A stretch of 64,000 nucleotides of DNA from an uncultured Porphyromonadaceae bacterium (GCA_947177035.1 CAMWSS010000005.1:25411-89410), one strand, 5' to 3'; numbered from the stretch's first letter, positions 24,494-34,442 are shown. The notes: a model not told the origin generated them from the sequence alone. Program-made: numbers and translations.

Positions 24494-26050
24494 ATGGATG
24501 CTTTTCAAAAGAGTGCCACTGCAAGAATAGCCCGCAATACGTTGTTCTTATATGGACGGATGTTGCTGGGTATGTTTGTTTCATTATATACATCAAGATT
24601 GGTGCTTAATGCGTTGGGCGTTGAGGATTTTGGCATTTATGGAGTAGTTGGCGGTCTTGTATCAATGATGTCACTCTTTTCGTCGTCGCTTTCAGCATCA
24701 ATTTCGCGGTTTATGACCTATGAGTTGGGGCGTGGTGATTTTTCGAAGTTGAAAATGGTGTTTGCAACCTCAGTGTTGATACAGATAGCGATATGCTGTG
24801 TTGTGCTATTGATCGGTGAGTCAGTGGGGTTGTGGTTTATGAACGTGAAGATGGTTATTCCATCAGAGCGTATTGTTGCGGCCAATTGGATATATCAGGC
24901 TTCGATAGTCACTTTTATTGTTGGTTTAATCGGATGTCCGTTCAATGCAGTCATTGTGGCTCATGAAAAGATGGATGTATATGCTTATCTGGGGATTGCA
25001 GATGTGTTTGTCCGGTTGGCCATAGCCATATTTATTGCGTATAGTCCGTTGGTATTTGACCGTTTGATAGTTTATTCTGTGCTTTTGATGTTTGTCAGTG
25101 TAGGCATACAGTGTTGTTATTGGTTTTATTGTTTTGTTCATTTTCAAGAAACACGTACTTCACTTCGTTTTGACCGACAGTGTTGGAAGGAGATGGCTGG
25201 TTTTGCAGGATGGAACACTATTGGGTGTGCGGCAGGAGTGCTTAAAGATCAAGGAGTGAATGTATTGCTCAATCTATTTTTTGGTCCGGTTGTGAATACA
25301 GCTCGAGCAATCTCTACTCAGGTGTCTGGTGCAATCGGTGTTTTTTCGGGAAATTTCATGACAGCATTGAATCCTCAAATAATCAAAGGATATGCTTCGG
25401 GCGATATTGGTTATGCGTTTTATCTGGTTAGTCAAGGTGCACGATTCGGGTTTTATATAATGATGGTTCTTGTCATCCCGATTTATATTGTAACGCCTTT
25501 TATTCTTGATTTGTGGCTTGGCAAATATCCAGATAATACGATTGTTTTTTTGAGGTTAACTTTGATCAGTTGTTTAATTGATGTATTGTCCAGTACACTG
25601 ATAACATTGCAGGTGGCAACAGGTCGAATTCGTAATTATCAGATTGTTGTAGGAGGTCTGTTATTGCTTAATTTTCCGCTATCGTATATTGTGTTGAAGT
25701 CAGGTTTTTCGCCGTTCTCAGTATATGTGGTTGCTGTTATGGTTGGTGTCTGTTGTCTTGTGGCGCGTTTGATGTTTTTACGCAGTATGGTTGGGTTTTC
25801 TGTGGTGACATATTTTCGCAAAGTACTGGTAAATGTATTTGTTACTGTCATTGTTGCTTCGATGCCAGTTGCATTGGCAAGTATTGTTTGGACACCAGAT
25901 ACCTTTTTTAAACTGAGTCTGATTGCAGTTGTCAGTTGTGTTTCATCGGTTTTGTCGATCTTGTTTGTCGGTTGCAATAAAAGTGAAAGACGTTTTATTT
26001 TTGATAAAATCAGAACTGTTAGAGCGAAGTTTTCACGCATTTCGGCATGA
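24494..26050 (+). CDS. Wzx-like polysaccharide flippase
   Basis: A 518-residue inner-membrane protein with about 12-14 hydrophobic helices, of the MATE/polysaccharide-transporter superfamily. The N-terminus (ARNTLFLYGRMLLGMFVSLYTSRLVLNALGVEDFGIYGVVGGLVSMMSLFSSSLSASISRFM) is typical of O-antigen/capsule unit flippases, which move lipid-linked repeat units to the periplasm. Codon use is AT-rich compared with genes after 33 kb. Its end overlaps the next start as ATGA. Confidence 0.9.
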   Translation: MDAFQKSATARIARNTLFLYGRMLLGMFVSLYTSRLVLNALGVEDFGIYGVVGGLVSMMSLFSSSLSASISRFMTYELGRGDFSKLKMVFATSVLIQIAICCVVLLIGESVGLWFMNVKMVIPSERIVAANWIYQASIVTFIVGLIGCPFNAVIVAHEKMDVYAYLGIADVFVRLAIAIFIAYSPLVFDRLIVYSVLLMFVSVGIQCCYWFYCFVHFQETRTSLRFDRQCWKEMAGFAGWNTIGCAAGVLKDQGVNVLLNLFFGPVVNTARAISTQVSGAIGVFSGNFMTALNPQIIKGYASGDIGYAFYLVSQGARFGFYIMMVLVIPIYIVTPFILDLWLGKYPDNTIVFLRLTLISCLIDVLSSTLITLQVATGRIRNYQIVVGGLLLLNFPLSYIVLKSGFSPFSVYVVAVMVGVCCLVARLMFLRSMVGFSVVTYFRKVLVNVFVTVIVASMPVALASIVWTPDTFFKLSLIAVVSCVSSVLSILFVGCNKSERRFIFDKIRTVRAKFSRISA

Positions 26051-27156
26051 ATGAAATTGTGAAAAAGGATAGATGTTGCGGATGTTCGGCCTGTTACTCG
26101 GTGTGTGTGGTCGGCTGCATAAATATGGTGCCGGATTCAGAGGGGTTTATGCATCCTGAAATTTCAGAGGATTTATGTATTGACTGTGGGCTGTGTCGGA
26201 AGGTTTGTCCAGTGTTAAATGTGATGGAGAGTGGCAATGTTGTGGGTACAGTGTATGCGGCTGTGTCGTCGTCAGGCGAATCTGTGAGAGCACATAGCTC
26301 TTCTGGTGGTGTTTTCACGGAATTGTCGCGTGTGGTGCTGGCTCATGGCGGAGTGGTTTTTGGTGTGCGTTTTGACTGTACGATGAAGGCGGTGCATGAT
26401 TTTACAGAAGATGAAGCTGGGCTGGATGCGTTCAGAGGTTCAAAATATGTCCAGAGCAGCGTCGGAGAGTCGTTCGGTCAAGTAAGGTCTTTTTTAGAAG
26501 GAGGCCGAAGGGTGTTGTTTAGTGGTACACCATGTCAGATTTCGGGCCTGAAGAGATATTTGAGACGAGAATACGACAATTTGTTGACTGTGGAAGTTGT
26601 GTGTCATGGAGTCCCATCTCCTGTAGTGCTTGGACATTACATAGATAGCATTTATGGATCAGTCGATGATGTATGTTTCCGGGACAAAGCGACTGGTTGG
26701 AAAAATTATAGTGTCAGGTTCGGCAATTATAGACAATGTTATAAAGATAACTATTTTATGCGTGTTTTTTTGGATGACTTGTCATTGCGTCCGTCTTGTT
26801 ATTCTTGTCCGTCTAAATCTGGAATTTCGGGGGCTGATATTACACTTGGTGATTTCTGGGGAATAGAACGATTAAATTCAGTAATTGATGATGACCGTGG
26901 GATATCGTTGGTGGTTGTCAGAACTTCGCGTGGAGCAGACGTGTTGCATGAGTCGCAGATCTCATTATTGGCTGAATATCCAGCATCAGTGTTAAAATAT
27001 AATCCTTCTTTCAGCCAATCGGCAAAGCGTCCTGTACATAGGGATATTTTTATGAAGGAATGTGTAGCAAAAGGCTTCATGAAAGCTTATGATATGATTT
27101 ATCCTCCGTCGCTCATTACTCAGATAAGGCGGCGTTTGAAATTATTGTTAAAGTGA
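26047..27156 (+). CDS. Ferredoxin/F420 hydrogenase beta-subunit-like protein of a polysaccharide locus
   Basis: A 369-residue protein with two N-terminal 4Fe-4S motifs (CCGCSACYSVC and CIDCGLCRKVCP), followed by the coenzyme F420 hydrogenase/dehydrogenase beta-subunit N- and C-terminal domains (SSGGVFTELSRVVL, GTPCQISGLKRYL, SGADITLGDFWGIE). Such proteins recur in exopolysaccharide loci beside pyruvyl transferases. Their reaction is not established, but a redox modification of a sugar or of a lipid-linked intermediate is plausible. It overlaps both neighbours by four bases and shares the AT-rich base composition of the flippase gene. Confidence 0.85.
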   Translation: MNEIVKKDRCCGCSACYSVCVVGCINMVPDSEGFMHPEISEDLCIDCGLCRKVCPVLNVMESGNVVGTVYAAVSSSGESVRAHSSSGGVFTELSRVVLAHGGVVFGVRFDCTMKAVHDFTEDEAGLDAFRGSKYVQSSVGESFGQVRSFLEGGRRVLFSGTPCQISGLKRYLRREYDNLLTVEVVCHGVPSPVVLGHYIDSIYGSVDDVCFRDKATGWKNYSVRFGNYRQCYKDNYFMRVFLDDLSLRPSCYSCPSKSGISGADITLGDFWGIERLNSVIDDDRGISLVVVRTSRGADVLHESQISLLAEYPASVLKYNPSFSQSAKRPVHRDIFMKECVAKGFMKAYDMIYPPSLITQIRRRLKLLLK

Positions 27157-28286
27157 AAGTCGGAATACTCACACTGCCGCCTCATTTCAATTATGGTGGA
27201 GTTATCCAGAACTGGGCTATGCATCAGTTATTACTGGAAATGGGGCATACTCCTGAAACAATATTTTTGGTCAGAAGCATTGCTAAAGCGTCGCTGCTGG
27301 TCAAGTTACGTCGTTGTGCTTCTTTTTTGAAACGTATTGTGACACGGATTCTGCTTCGTGATGACCGAATCATGATACGTAATCCTTTCAGAAGTGATTA
27401 TAATCCGGAATATATGGACGAGCGTTTTGTCGCAAGCTTGTCGCAAAGTCCGAAAATTGATTCGATGTCGAAGCTGCAAGGATTGATTGCTGCAAGTGAA
27501 TATCAGGCTTTTGTTGTTGGCAGCGATCAGGTGTGGCGGCAGGAATATTCTCCACGTATCGAGACTTTTTTTCTTGATTTTCTTGCAGATGATGATTTGG
27601 CTAAAAAAATTGCCTATTCAGTGTCATTTGGAAAGAAATGCAATTATATCGCATCGGATAAAATGCCGTTGTGTCGTGAATTGATAAAGCGTTTTGATGC
27701 AGTTTCTGTTCGTGAGGACGAAGGATTGGATATATTGAAAAATGATTTTGGATACGATAAGGCAATCAAGACTCTTGACCCGACACTTTTGATATCGCCA
27801 TCGGTTTATGACGGGCTGATAAAGCAGTCGGACAGAGCTGTTGCTGAACGATATATTGCAGCTTATATACTTGATGTAGAGTCCTGGAAAACGGAAATCT
27901 GTGGAGAGTCCGCAGAAAGATTAGGTTGTGGAATAAAATGGGAGTCTGTTATTTTTCAAGGCAGAAAACCTCTGACGATCAGTCAATGGCTTGCAATGAT
28001 TGCAGATTCTGAATTTGTGGTGACAGATTCATTCCATGGGTGTATTTTCTCTATAATTTTCAGAAAGCCATTTATCACAATCGTCAATAATGAGCGAGGC
28101 CGAAGCAGATTTGTGTCATTGTTGGGAACGCTTGGTCTTGAAGGTCGAATGGTTTGCTCCAGTGAGGAGTATACAAAAAGAAAATCAGAACTGTTTAGCC
28201 CTATAGATTATTCCAAAGTTGAGATTATTCTTACGCATCAGATAGAGATCAGTCGAAAATTTTTAAGCAATGCACTCAATGACTGA
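27153..28286 (+). CDS. Polysaccharide pyruvyl transferase family protein
   Basis: A 377-residue protein of the PS_pyruv_trans family (CsaB/WcaK type), which adds ketal-linked pyruvate from phosphoenolpyruvate to sugars. Seen: an N-terminal ILTLPPHFNYGGVIQNWAMHQLL, then FVVGSDQVWR, FLDFL...KIAYSVSFG, FDAVSVREDEGLDIL and the late VTDSFHGCIFSIIF. It starts with GTG inside GTGA, overlapping the preceding stop. Attached pyruvate would make the polysaccharide acidic. The donor and acceptor are inferred from the family. Confidence 0.88.
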   Translation: MKVGILTLPPHFNYGGVIQNWAMHQLLLEMGHTPETIFLVRSIAKASLLVKLRRCASFLKRIVTRILLRDDRIMIRNPFRSDYNPEYMDERFVASLSQSPKIDSMSKLQGLIAASEYQAFVVGSDQVWRQEYSPRIETFFLDFLADDDLAKKIAYSVSFGKKCNYIASDKMPLCRELIKRFDAVSVREDEGLDILKNDFGYDKAIKTLDPTLLISPSVYDGLIKQSDRAVAERYIAAYILDVESWKTEICGESAERLGCGIKWESVIFQGRKPLTISQWLAMIADSEFVVTDSFHGCIFSIIFRKPFITIVNNERGRSRFVSLLGTLGLEGRMVCSSEEYTKRKSELFSPIDYSKVEIILTHQIEISRKFLSNALND

Positions 28287-28299
28287 TAGTTTGACAGGA

Positions 28300-29247
28300 A
28301 TGGATAAAGTGAGTATTATTGTCCCAGTGTATGGTGTCGAGCGTTATTTGTCGGAATGTGTGGATAGTCTGATAGATCAGACATATTGTAATATCGAGAT
28401 TATTCTGGTTGATGATGGAAGTCTTGATTGCTGTGGAAAAATCTGTGATGAATATGCTGAAAAAGATAAGCGTATAGTAGTTATTCATAAGCCTAATGGA
28501 GGAGTCTGTTCTGCTCGAAATGCTGGCCTTGCAGTGGCAACGGGTGAATGGATAATGTATGTTGACGGCGATGATTATGTGAATCATGAACTGGTTGGCA
28601 AGCTTGTTGCTAAGGCTTACGCTGAAAATGCAGACATTGTTGTTGCTGATTTTTATTTTGCTTTTCCATGCCAGATAAATGAAAGATATGGTTCTTATTC
28701 ATGGAACAAGCAAGGAATGGACGGCCTTGCCGAATATATATCGACAGTATGGACAGTGCTGTGGGGCAGTATTCATCGACGGAGGCTATATGAGTCCACA
28801 GGGTTCAGATGTCCGGAAAAAATAACTTATTGTGAAGATTTCCATTTGATGGTAAGGCTGTGTTTTGAGGCGAAACAGATAGCTAAAGTCAAAGAGGCTC
28901 TATATTATTATAGGCAACAGGAATCCAGTGTCATGCATAATCTGGATAAGAAGAGTGAGCATGACGAGCAGTGGGTATATAGTGACATTATTCGGTTTTT
29001 CAAGGAGCGTGGCGTTTATGAGCGCTTTAAGCGTCAGATGGCGTGGAGGTCTTTGAAGGCGGCACAGGAAATGGTTTTGGATACTGCTTTTTTTGATGAT
29101 TTTAGAGATTATAATCCGGATAAAGGTCCTTATATATGGTCGTGCCCGTTTATCGGACTGAAATTAAAATTGTTAATGTGGCTAATGACACATAGGTTGA
29201 CTTTTTTTGCAAGGGTTCTGGTGAATATTAGAAAGGTTGTTCGGTGA
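28300..29247 (+). CDS. Glycosyltransferase family 2
   Basis: A 315-residue GT-A fold transferase acting at the cytosolic face on lipid-linked sugar. The N-terminus KVSIIVPVYGVERYLSECVDSLI, the nucleotide-binding VDDGSLD, NGGVCSARNAGL and the metal motif YVDGDDYV are standard. Start codon is uncertain: ATG at 28270, 28279 or 28300 are in frame. The last gives the usual GT2 N-terminus; 28279 would overlap the preceding gene. The C-terminal 80 residues are hydrophobic-basic and may touch the membrane. The sugar donor is unknown. Confidence 0.88.
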   Translation: MDKVSIIVPVYGVERYLSECVDSLIDQTYCNIEIILVDDGSLDCCGKICDEYAEKDKRIVVIHKPNGGVCSARNAGLAVATGEWIMYVDGDDYVNHELVGKLVAKAYAENADIVVADFYFAFPCQINERYGSYSWNKQGMDGLAEYISTVWTVLWGSIHRRRLYESTGFRCPEKITYCEDFHLMVRLCFEAKQIAKVKEALYYYRQQESSVMHNLDKKSEHDEQWVYSDIIRFFKERGVYERFKRQMAWRSLKAAQEMVLDTAFFDDFRDYNPDKGPYIWSCPFIGLKLKLLMWLMTHRLTFFARVLVNIRKVVR

Positions 29248-29272
29248 TGAGAACGATTATATCAAAAGGAAA

Positions 29273-30253
29273 ATGATTTCGATAATAGTTCCTATATATA
29301 ATGCCGAGAAATATATCAGGCGCTGTATTGAATCGATACTTTGCCAGACGTATTGCGATTTTGAACTGCTGGTTGTTGATGACGGTTCAGATGATTCATC
29401 GCATGCAATTTGTGACGAGTATGCGAAACAGGATCATAGGGTAAGGGTCCTGCATAAGCGTAACGGAGGAGTCAGTTCTGCTCGTAATCTTGGCCTTGAT
29501 AATGCCAGCGGTGAATGGGTTGCATTTTGTGATGCAGATGATTATGTGTCGCCCTTGTATTTGGAGAATCTTTATCGGGCGACAGATAATTCGGACATAG
29601 ATCTTGTTTTAAATTATGCTATTGTTCATAATGGCGGAGAGATAAAAGAAGAATTATATCCGTCAAGAGTGGTGGATTTATCGGATGTAGGATCTCTTTT
29701 CTTTGAGAATGATTTGATCTGGCACACATCTCCATGGAGTAAGCTTTTTAGACGTAATATTATAGAATGTGAACGCTTGAGATTTGCCGAGGGGGTCAAT
29801 ATTGGAGAGGATGCAGTTTTTCTGTATACCTATATGCTCCATTGCCGGAAAATTCGAACGGTTTGTACATGTGACTATAATTATATGATCAATAGCGCTT
29901 CCGGATCGCTTACCCAACGTATTAATTCTTTCGCGTCAGAACTAAAGGGACTTGAGGCAATAACCGAAGCAGTGGAACGTATAAAGGCAATATGTCCGCA
30001 ATCTACTGTCTTGGAGTCCAAATTTGGATGGCTCACTGGTTGTTACAAAAGACGTACATTGTTGGCTCTGTATCATGAAAAGATGCGTAAGGACGATCGA
30101 ATTGCCTATCTTGTAGCAACTGATTTTACGGACTATTTTGCGCATTGTGTGGAAGATTCTGTGCAAGGCCGATTGTATCAATGGCTTTTAAAATCAGGTA
30201 ATTATAAAATGTATGATTTGGTAAGATACTTAATAAAGAAGATCAAATCATGA
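29273..30253 (+). CDS. Glycosyltransferase family 2
   Basis: A 326-residue GT-A fold protein: MISIIVPIYNAEKYIRRCIESIL, VVDDGSDDSSHAICDEYA, NGGVSSARNLGLDNASGEWVAFCDADDYV. The track start at 29237 is a TTG; the ATG at 29273 follows AAAAGGAAA and gives the normal start. It is closely similar in layout to the preceding GT2 gene, possibly an old duplication. Donor and linkage are unknown. The stop overlaps the next ATG by four bases. Confidence 0.88.
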   Translation: MISIIVPIYNAEKYIRRCIESILCQTYCDFELLVVDDGSDDSSHAICDEYAKQDHRVRVLHKRNGGVSSARNLGLDNASGEWVAFCDADDYVSPLYLENLYRATDNSDIDLVLNYAIVHNGGEIKEELYPSRVVDLSDVGSLFFENDLIWHTSPWSKLFRRNIIECERLRFAEGVNIGEDAVFLYTYMLHCRKIRTVCTCDYNYMINSASGSLTQRINSFASELKGLEAITEAVERIKAICPQSTVLESKFGWLTGCYKRRTLLALYHEKMRKDDRIAYLVATDFTDYFAHCVEDSVQGRLYQWLLKSGNYKMYDLVRYLIKKIKS

Positions 30254-31209
30254 ATTATACTGCAGTTATACGCACCCTTGGCAGGGCAGGAGAGAAGTAT
30301 CAGCGGTTGCTTGATTCTTTGTGTGGGCAGACAATACGGCCGGCAAGGATTCTGGTGTATATTGCCGACGGGTATCCTCTGCCGGCTGAAACTTGTGGCA
30401 GGGAGGAGTATATTTATGTCAGGAAAGGCATGGTCGCTCAGCGTGCGTTGCGTTATGATGAAGTGGAGACGGAGTATATTCTGTTTGTCGATGATGATGT
30501 TTGTTTGCCTGTGGATGGTGTTGAAAAATTGTTTGGTGAGCTGAGGCGCCATGATGCCGATGTGGTTGCTCCAGATGTGTTTGACAATGCTTCGCGGGGA
30601 TTGATGTCGGAAATCATGATGATGCTTTCCGGCAGGATGCGCGCACGGCGCGGTGACAGGAAGTGGGCGTATAAGGTGATGGCCACAGCCGGATATTCAT
30701 ATAATAAATCACCGGAAAACGGAGCTTATCTGTCGCAGACAAATGCGGGGCCTTGTTTCTTGTGTCGGAAATCGGATTTTTTGAAAATCAGATTTGAAGA
30801 TGAGGTATGGCTGGACAGGATCGGCTATGCGATTGGCGATGATCAGATAATGTTTTATAAAATGTATCTTGCCGGGTTGAAATCGCTGACGGTTTTCGGG
30901 ACCGGAATAGAGCATCTTGATGCCGGAGGGAATCTTGGCAATAAAGAGAAGGAGCTTATGCTGATTGAGGGCGATTATTTTTTCAGGAAGGTGTTTTGGC
31001 ACCGGTTTCTGCAGTTGCCTGAGCGCAATTGGCGTAAGCGTATGTGGAACGCCGTGTGCATCAATTACTTCTATCTGTTCGGTTTCGTTGTTTCATGGCT
31101 AAAGGGTGAGCGTGATGTCCTCAGGGTTAAACGTGCTGGACTCGCTTCTGCCAGATCTTTTTTAAAGAGTGATCAATATGCATCACTGCCCAAAGTCGAG
31201 AAGATATGA
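30250..31209 (+). CDS. Glycosyltransferase family 2-like protein
   Basis: A 319-residue protein beginning NYTAVIRTLGRAGEKYQRLLDSLCGQTIRPARILVYIADGYPLP, with the metal-binding YILFVDDDVCLP and a later GDDQIMFYKMYLAG acceptor-side motif. The C-terminal stretch (INYFYLFGFVVSWLKG) is hydrophobic. It is shorter on the nucleotide-binding side than the two preceding GT2 proteins, so donor preference probably differs. It overlaps both neighbours by four bases. Confidence 0.82.
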   Translation: MNYTAVIRTLGRAGEKYQRLLDSLCGQTIRPARILVYIADGYPLPAETCGREEYIYVRKGMVAQRALRYDEVETEYILFVDDDVCLPVDGVEKLFGELRRHDADVVAPDVFDNASRGLMSEIMMMLSGRMRARRGDRKWAYKVMATAGYSYNKSPENGAYLSQTNAGPCFLCRKSDFLKIRFEDEVWLDRIGYAIGDDQIMFYKMYLAGLKSLTVFGTGIEHLDAGGNLGNKEKELMLIEGDYFFRKVFWHRFLQLPERNWRKRMWNAVCINYFYLFGFVVSWLKGERDVLRVKRAGLASARSFLKSDQYASLPKVEKI

Positions 31210-32147
31210 CTGTTGTCCCTATAGTTTTTGCGTTTGACAACAGGCTCACTATGCCTGCTGCCGTCACGTTGACTTCGTTGATGATGAATGCCCGTGAAGA
31301 TACATTTTATGATATCTTCATCCTTCATTCTGAGAAAGAGCGTATCGACAAAGATATGCTGTCAAAAGTAACTGATCGATATTCCAATTGTCGGATCTCT
31401 TATCGAACGGTTGGTAACGTTTTTGATGATGCGTTTGAAATCAGAGGAATAACCACGCCGGCATATTACCGGTTGCTGATTCCTCGACTGATTCCCGAAT
31501 ATGACAAGGTTATCTATTCCGATGCCGATATAATCTTTCGTCGGGATCTGACGGAAGTCTATTCAATCGATCTTGGGGTTGATTATGTTGCAGGAGTCAA
31601 GGATCCGGGGCTGAATCTTACTGCTGATGGTATAAAATATCTGGATACATTGCCTGGCGTTACATTTGGGAAATATATCAACTCCGGTTTCTTGATCATT
31701 AATTCCAGACAGATCAATCAGGATGGCGTTGTTGACAAACTGGTTGCTACAGCTAAAGGGCAATGGAAATATCAGGATCAAGATACTATAAATATGGTGT
31801 GTGCTGATCGGATCAAGTTCATACCGCCGGCGTATAATATGTCAGACTATGTGTTTCTATATGGTTTGAACAATCAGTCTGAATGGACTCAACTATATTC
31901 ACCAGCTGATTTTATCGCCGGAACAGTAAATGGCAATATCCATTACAACGGCCACAAACCGTGGAAAAAATGGTGTGTGAATTTCGACATCTGGTGGGAA
32001 TATTACCGCAAGTCGCCGGTGTTTGACCAGAAGTTTTACTTCGATTTCTATTATAGCCGGCTCAACGAGCTGGATCAGTTGCCGCTGCTTAAGCGCATAA
32101 AAATTCTTGTCCGCTATTTTGTGTATGGCCGCAGAAAGAATCCCTAA
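31206..32147 (+). CDS. Glycosyltransferase family 8
   Basis: A 313-residue GT8 (lipopolysaccharide galactosyl/glucosyltransferase-like). Motifs: FAFDNRLTMPAAVTLTSLMMN, YYRLLIPRLIPEYDKVIYSDADIIF with the DxD, GKYINSGFLIINSRQ and the C-terminal HYNGHKPWKKW, which supplies the last metal ligand. GT8 enzymes are retaining and use UDP-Glc or UDP-Gal; this is family knowledge. Its last 23 bases overlap the start of the next gene. Confidence 0.9.
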   Translation: MTVVPIVFAFDNRLTMPAAVTLTSLMMNAREDTFYDIFILHSEKERIDKDMLSKVTDRYSNCRISYRTVGNVFDDAFEIRGITTPAYYRLLIPRLIPEYDKVIYSDADIIFRRDLTEVYSIDLGVDYVAGVKDPGLNLTADGIKYLDTLPGVTFGKYINSGFLIINSRQINQDGVVDKLVATAKGQWKYQDQDTINMVCADRIKFIPPAYNMSDYVFLYGLNNQSEWTQLYSPADFIAGTVNGNIHYNGHKPWKKWCVNFDIWWEYYRKSPVFDQKFYFDFYYSRLNELDQLPLLKRIKILVRYFVYGRRKNP

Positions 32148-33117
32148 GGTGTCGGTCATCGCGCCTGTCTATGGAGTGGAGCGCTTTATTGGCCGGGCTG
32201 TGGAGTCGATGATGGCTCAGACGCTGGATGACGTGGAGTTTATCTTTGTAGACGATTGCACGCCCGATGGCAGCGTCAGTGTGCTGCGCGACGTCGTGGT
32301 CCGCTATCCAGAGCGGCAGGTGAGGATTCTGCGTCATGACGTCAACCGTGGACTGCCTGCCGCACGCAACACCGGTCTGGACGTTGCGCGTGGCGAATAC
32401 ATATTTCATTGGGACAGCGATGACTTTGCCGAGCCGGATATGCTTGAGCGGCTCTATGCTGAAGCCGCGGCCATGGGGCGTGACTATGTGTGGTGCGACT
32501 GGTTTCTTACGTTCAGCACCAATTCGCGGGTGATGCGTCAGCCGTCGGCCGCGACTCCGCGCGAGGCGCTCTCCATAGTTCTGGCCGGCGGCATGAAATA
32601 TAATGTGTGGAACAAGCTGGTTGCCCGCAAGCTGTATGATGAAACCGGTATCCGTTTTCCCGAATCACGAGCCATGGGCGAGGATATGACGATGATAAAA
32701 CTGCTGGCCAAGGCCCGCAGCGTGGGTCACGTCGACTGTCCGCTCTATCATTATATACGGACAAACAGCGGAGCCATGACCCAGATTTATTCGCCGCGTC
32801 ATTTGGAGGAATTGCGCCGGAATACTGCCGATGTGTGTGATTATCTCCAGACTGAAATATCTGGTGCTGCCATAGATCGTGAAATCAACTGGTTCAAATT
32901 GAACGTCAAGTTGCCGTTTCTGTTCAGCGGACGCAAGGCTGACATGAAGTTGTGGCGGCAGTGGTTTCCCGAGTCCAACGGGAGCATCATGAGCAACAGG
33001 CGCCAGGCGTTGCGCACACGCGTTCTGCAATGGACGGCGGCGCATCGGCTCGGAGTTGTGAATGATCTATACAATATTCTTGTTTTCAGGATTATTTATG
33101 GTGTGATATACAGATGA
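32125..33117 (+). CDS. Glycosyltransferase family 2
   Basis: A 330-residue GT-A fold protein: KVSVIAPVYGVERFIGRAVESMMAQTLDDVEFIFVDDCTPDGS, RGLPAARNTGLDVARGEYIFHWDSDDF. The DSDD replaces the DGDD or DADD of the earlier GT2 genes. The track start at 32107 is TTG; the ATG at 32125 (MAAERIPK) is preferred, even though it lies within the 3' end of the GT8 gene. From about here onward base composition becomes GC-rich. Confidence 0.88.
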   Translation: MAAERIPKVSVIAPVYGVERFIGRAVESMMAQTLDDVEFIFVDDCTPDGSVSVLRDVVVRYPERQVRILRHDVNRGLPAARNTGLDVARGEYIFHWDSDDFAEPDMLERLYAEAAAMGRDYVWCDWFLTFSTNSRVMRQPSAATPREALSIVLAGGMKYNVWNKLVARKLYDETGIRFPESRAMGEDMTMIKLLAKARSVGHVDCPLYHYIRTNSGAMTQIYSPRHLEELRRNTADVCDYLQTEISGAAIDREINWFKLNVKLPFLFSGRKADMKLWRQWFPESNGSIMSNRRQALRTRVLQWTAAHRLGVVNDLYNILVFRIIYGVIYR

Positions 33118-34442
33118 AGGCACTGAATCCGCTTTTAATTCTGGTGGCTGTGGTGATCACGAGCTGCTACTTTTTCCCGTTTGTTTTGGCCGCATTTCCG
33201 GTAGCCAATTCCAAGATGATTCTTGCCGCGGTCGGGCTGGTCATGCTTGGGGTGGAGCTGGTGTATAAAAGCAATGCGGTTGTGGATCACGATTTTCTGA
33301 AGCTGTCGCTCTGGGCATTCTGTATCTCGCTGATGGCATATTTCAGCATGATGTTCAACAATACTCCGGATGATGAGTTCACGACGTATTTCATGTCGAT
33401 GTGGGTGTGGCTTGGCGGGGCATATGCTGCGGTTTCTTTTATCAAATGGGTGCATGGCGGGGTGTCTGTCCCACTGGTTGTCAACTATCTGTTGGCGGTC
33501 TGTGTCATACAGTGTGTATTGGCTGTTGTTTTCGACAACAGCCAGGCGGCATCTGATTGGGCCGACAGGACTTTTTCCGGCGAAGGATATATGGGCAACA
33601 CCGACAGCCGCATGCATGGAATAGGCTGTTCGTTAGACGTGGCCGGCTTCCGTTTCGCATCGGTGATCTGCATGGCGGCATTCATGGCAACGTATTTCAG
33701 ATCAGCCAGATCCTTGTTTCCGGACTATGTATATATTGCCGCGATATGTTTCATAAGCGTTGTCGGCAATATGATTTCGCGTTCCACTGTGACGGGTTCG
33801 TGTATCGGCATGGCGTTTATCATTTGCTACGGAGTGTTCATGAAAAGGGACGTAAGGCTGTCGGCTATGCTTGTGGCGTTCGTGGTTGTGGTGGCGGCGG
33901 CCTGCGTGTCGCTCTACAGTGTCAGCGACTCTTTCAGAGATAATTTCCGGTTCGGATTCGAAGGCTTTTTCTCTCTTGCCGAGACGGGCCAGTGGCATAC
34001 AAGTTCCAACGAAATTCTGAAGAACATGGTCGTATGGCCCGACAACCTGAAAACGTGGGTGATCGGCGATGGATATATCAACAATCCCCTCGACAAGACG
34101 CTGGATTCGTTTGACCCATATTATACAGGACCGGCCTATGGCGGTTATTACAAGGGCACCGATATCGGCTATCTGCGCTATATCTTCTATTTTGGCGTGT
34201 TGGGCCTCGCGGCATTCTCGCTGTTTTTCATCAACGCGTGCGGAGTGTGCGTCCGCCGGTTCGGTGCATTCAGATGGATGTTTGTCATGATCCTTGCCAT
34301 GAATTTCATTCAGTGGTTCAAAGTGTCGTCAGACCTGTTTGTGGTGTTTGCCCTGTTTCTGTGTATCTCGGCCAGGGAAAACGATGATTATATGACGCGT
34401 GGCCTGCTGGCGGGCGGGGCGCGAAAAATGAACTGTCAGTGA
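33114..34442 (+). CDS. Wzy-like polysaccharide polymerase
   Basis: A 442-residue protein with about ten to twelve hydrophobic helices and a large external loop (about residues 280-350, FRDNFRFGFEGFFSLAETGQWHTSSNEI...YGGYYKGTDIGYLRY). This layout is that of O-antigen/capsule polymerases, which join repeat units in the periplasm; primary sequence in this class is poorly conserved. It is the only such protein in the locus and sits between transferase genes, as expected for a Wzx/Wzy pathway. Overlaps of four bases on both sides. Confidence 0.8.
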   Translation: MKALNPLLILVAVVITSCYFFPFVLAAFPVANSKMILAAVGLVMLGVELVYKSNAVVDHDFLKLSLWAFCISLMAYFSMMFNNTPDDEFTTYFMSMWVWLGGAYAAVSFIKWVHGGVSVPLVVNYLLAVCVIQCVLAVVFDNSQAASDWADRTFSGEGYMGNTDSRMHGIGCSLDVAGFRFASVICMAAFMATYFRSARSLFPDYVYIAAICFISVVGNMISRSTVTGSCIGMAFIICYGVFMKRDVRLSAMLVAFVVVVAAACVSLYSVSDSFRDNFRFGFEGFFSLAETGQWHTSSNEILKNMVVWPDNLKTWVIGDGYINNPLDKTLDSFDPYYTGPAYGGYYKGTDIGYLRYIFYFGVLGLAAFSLFFINACGVCVRRFGAFRWMFVMILAMNFIQWFKVSSDLFVVFALFLCISARENDDYMTRGLLAGGARKMNCQ

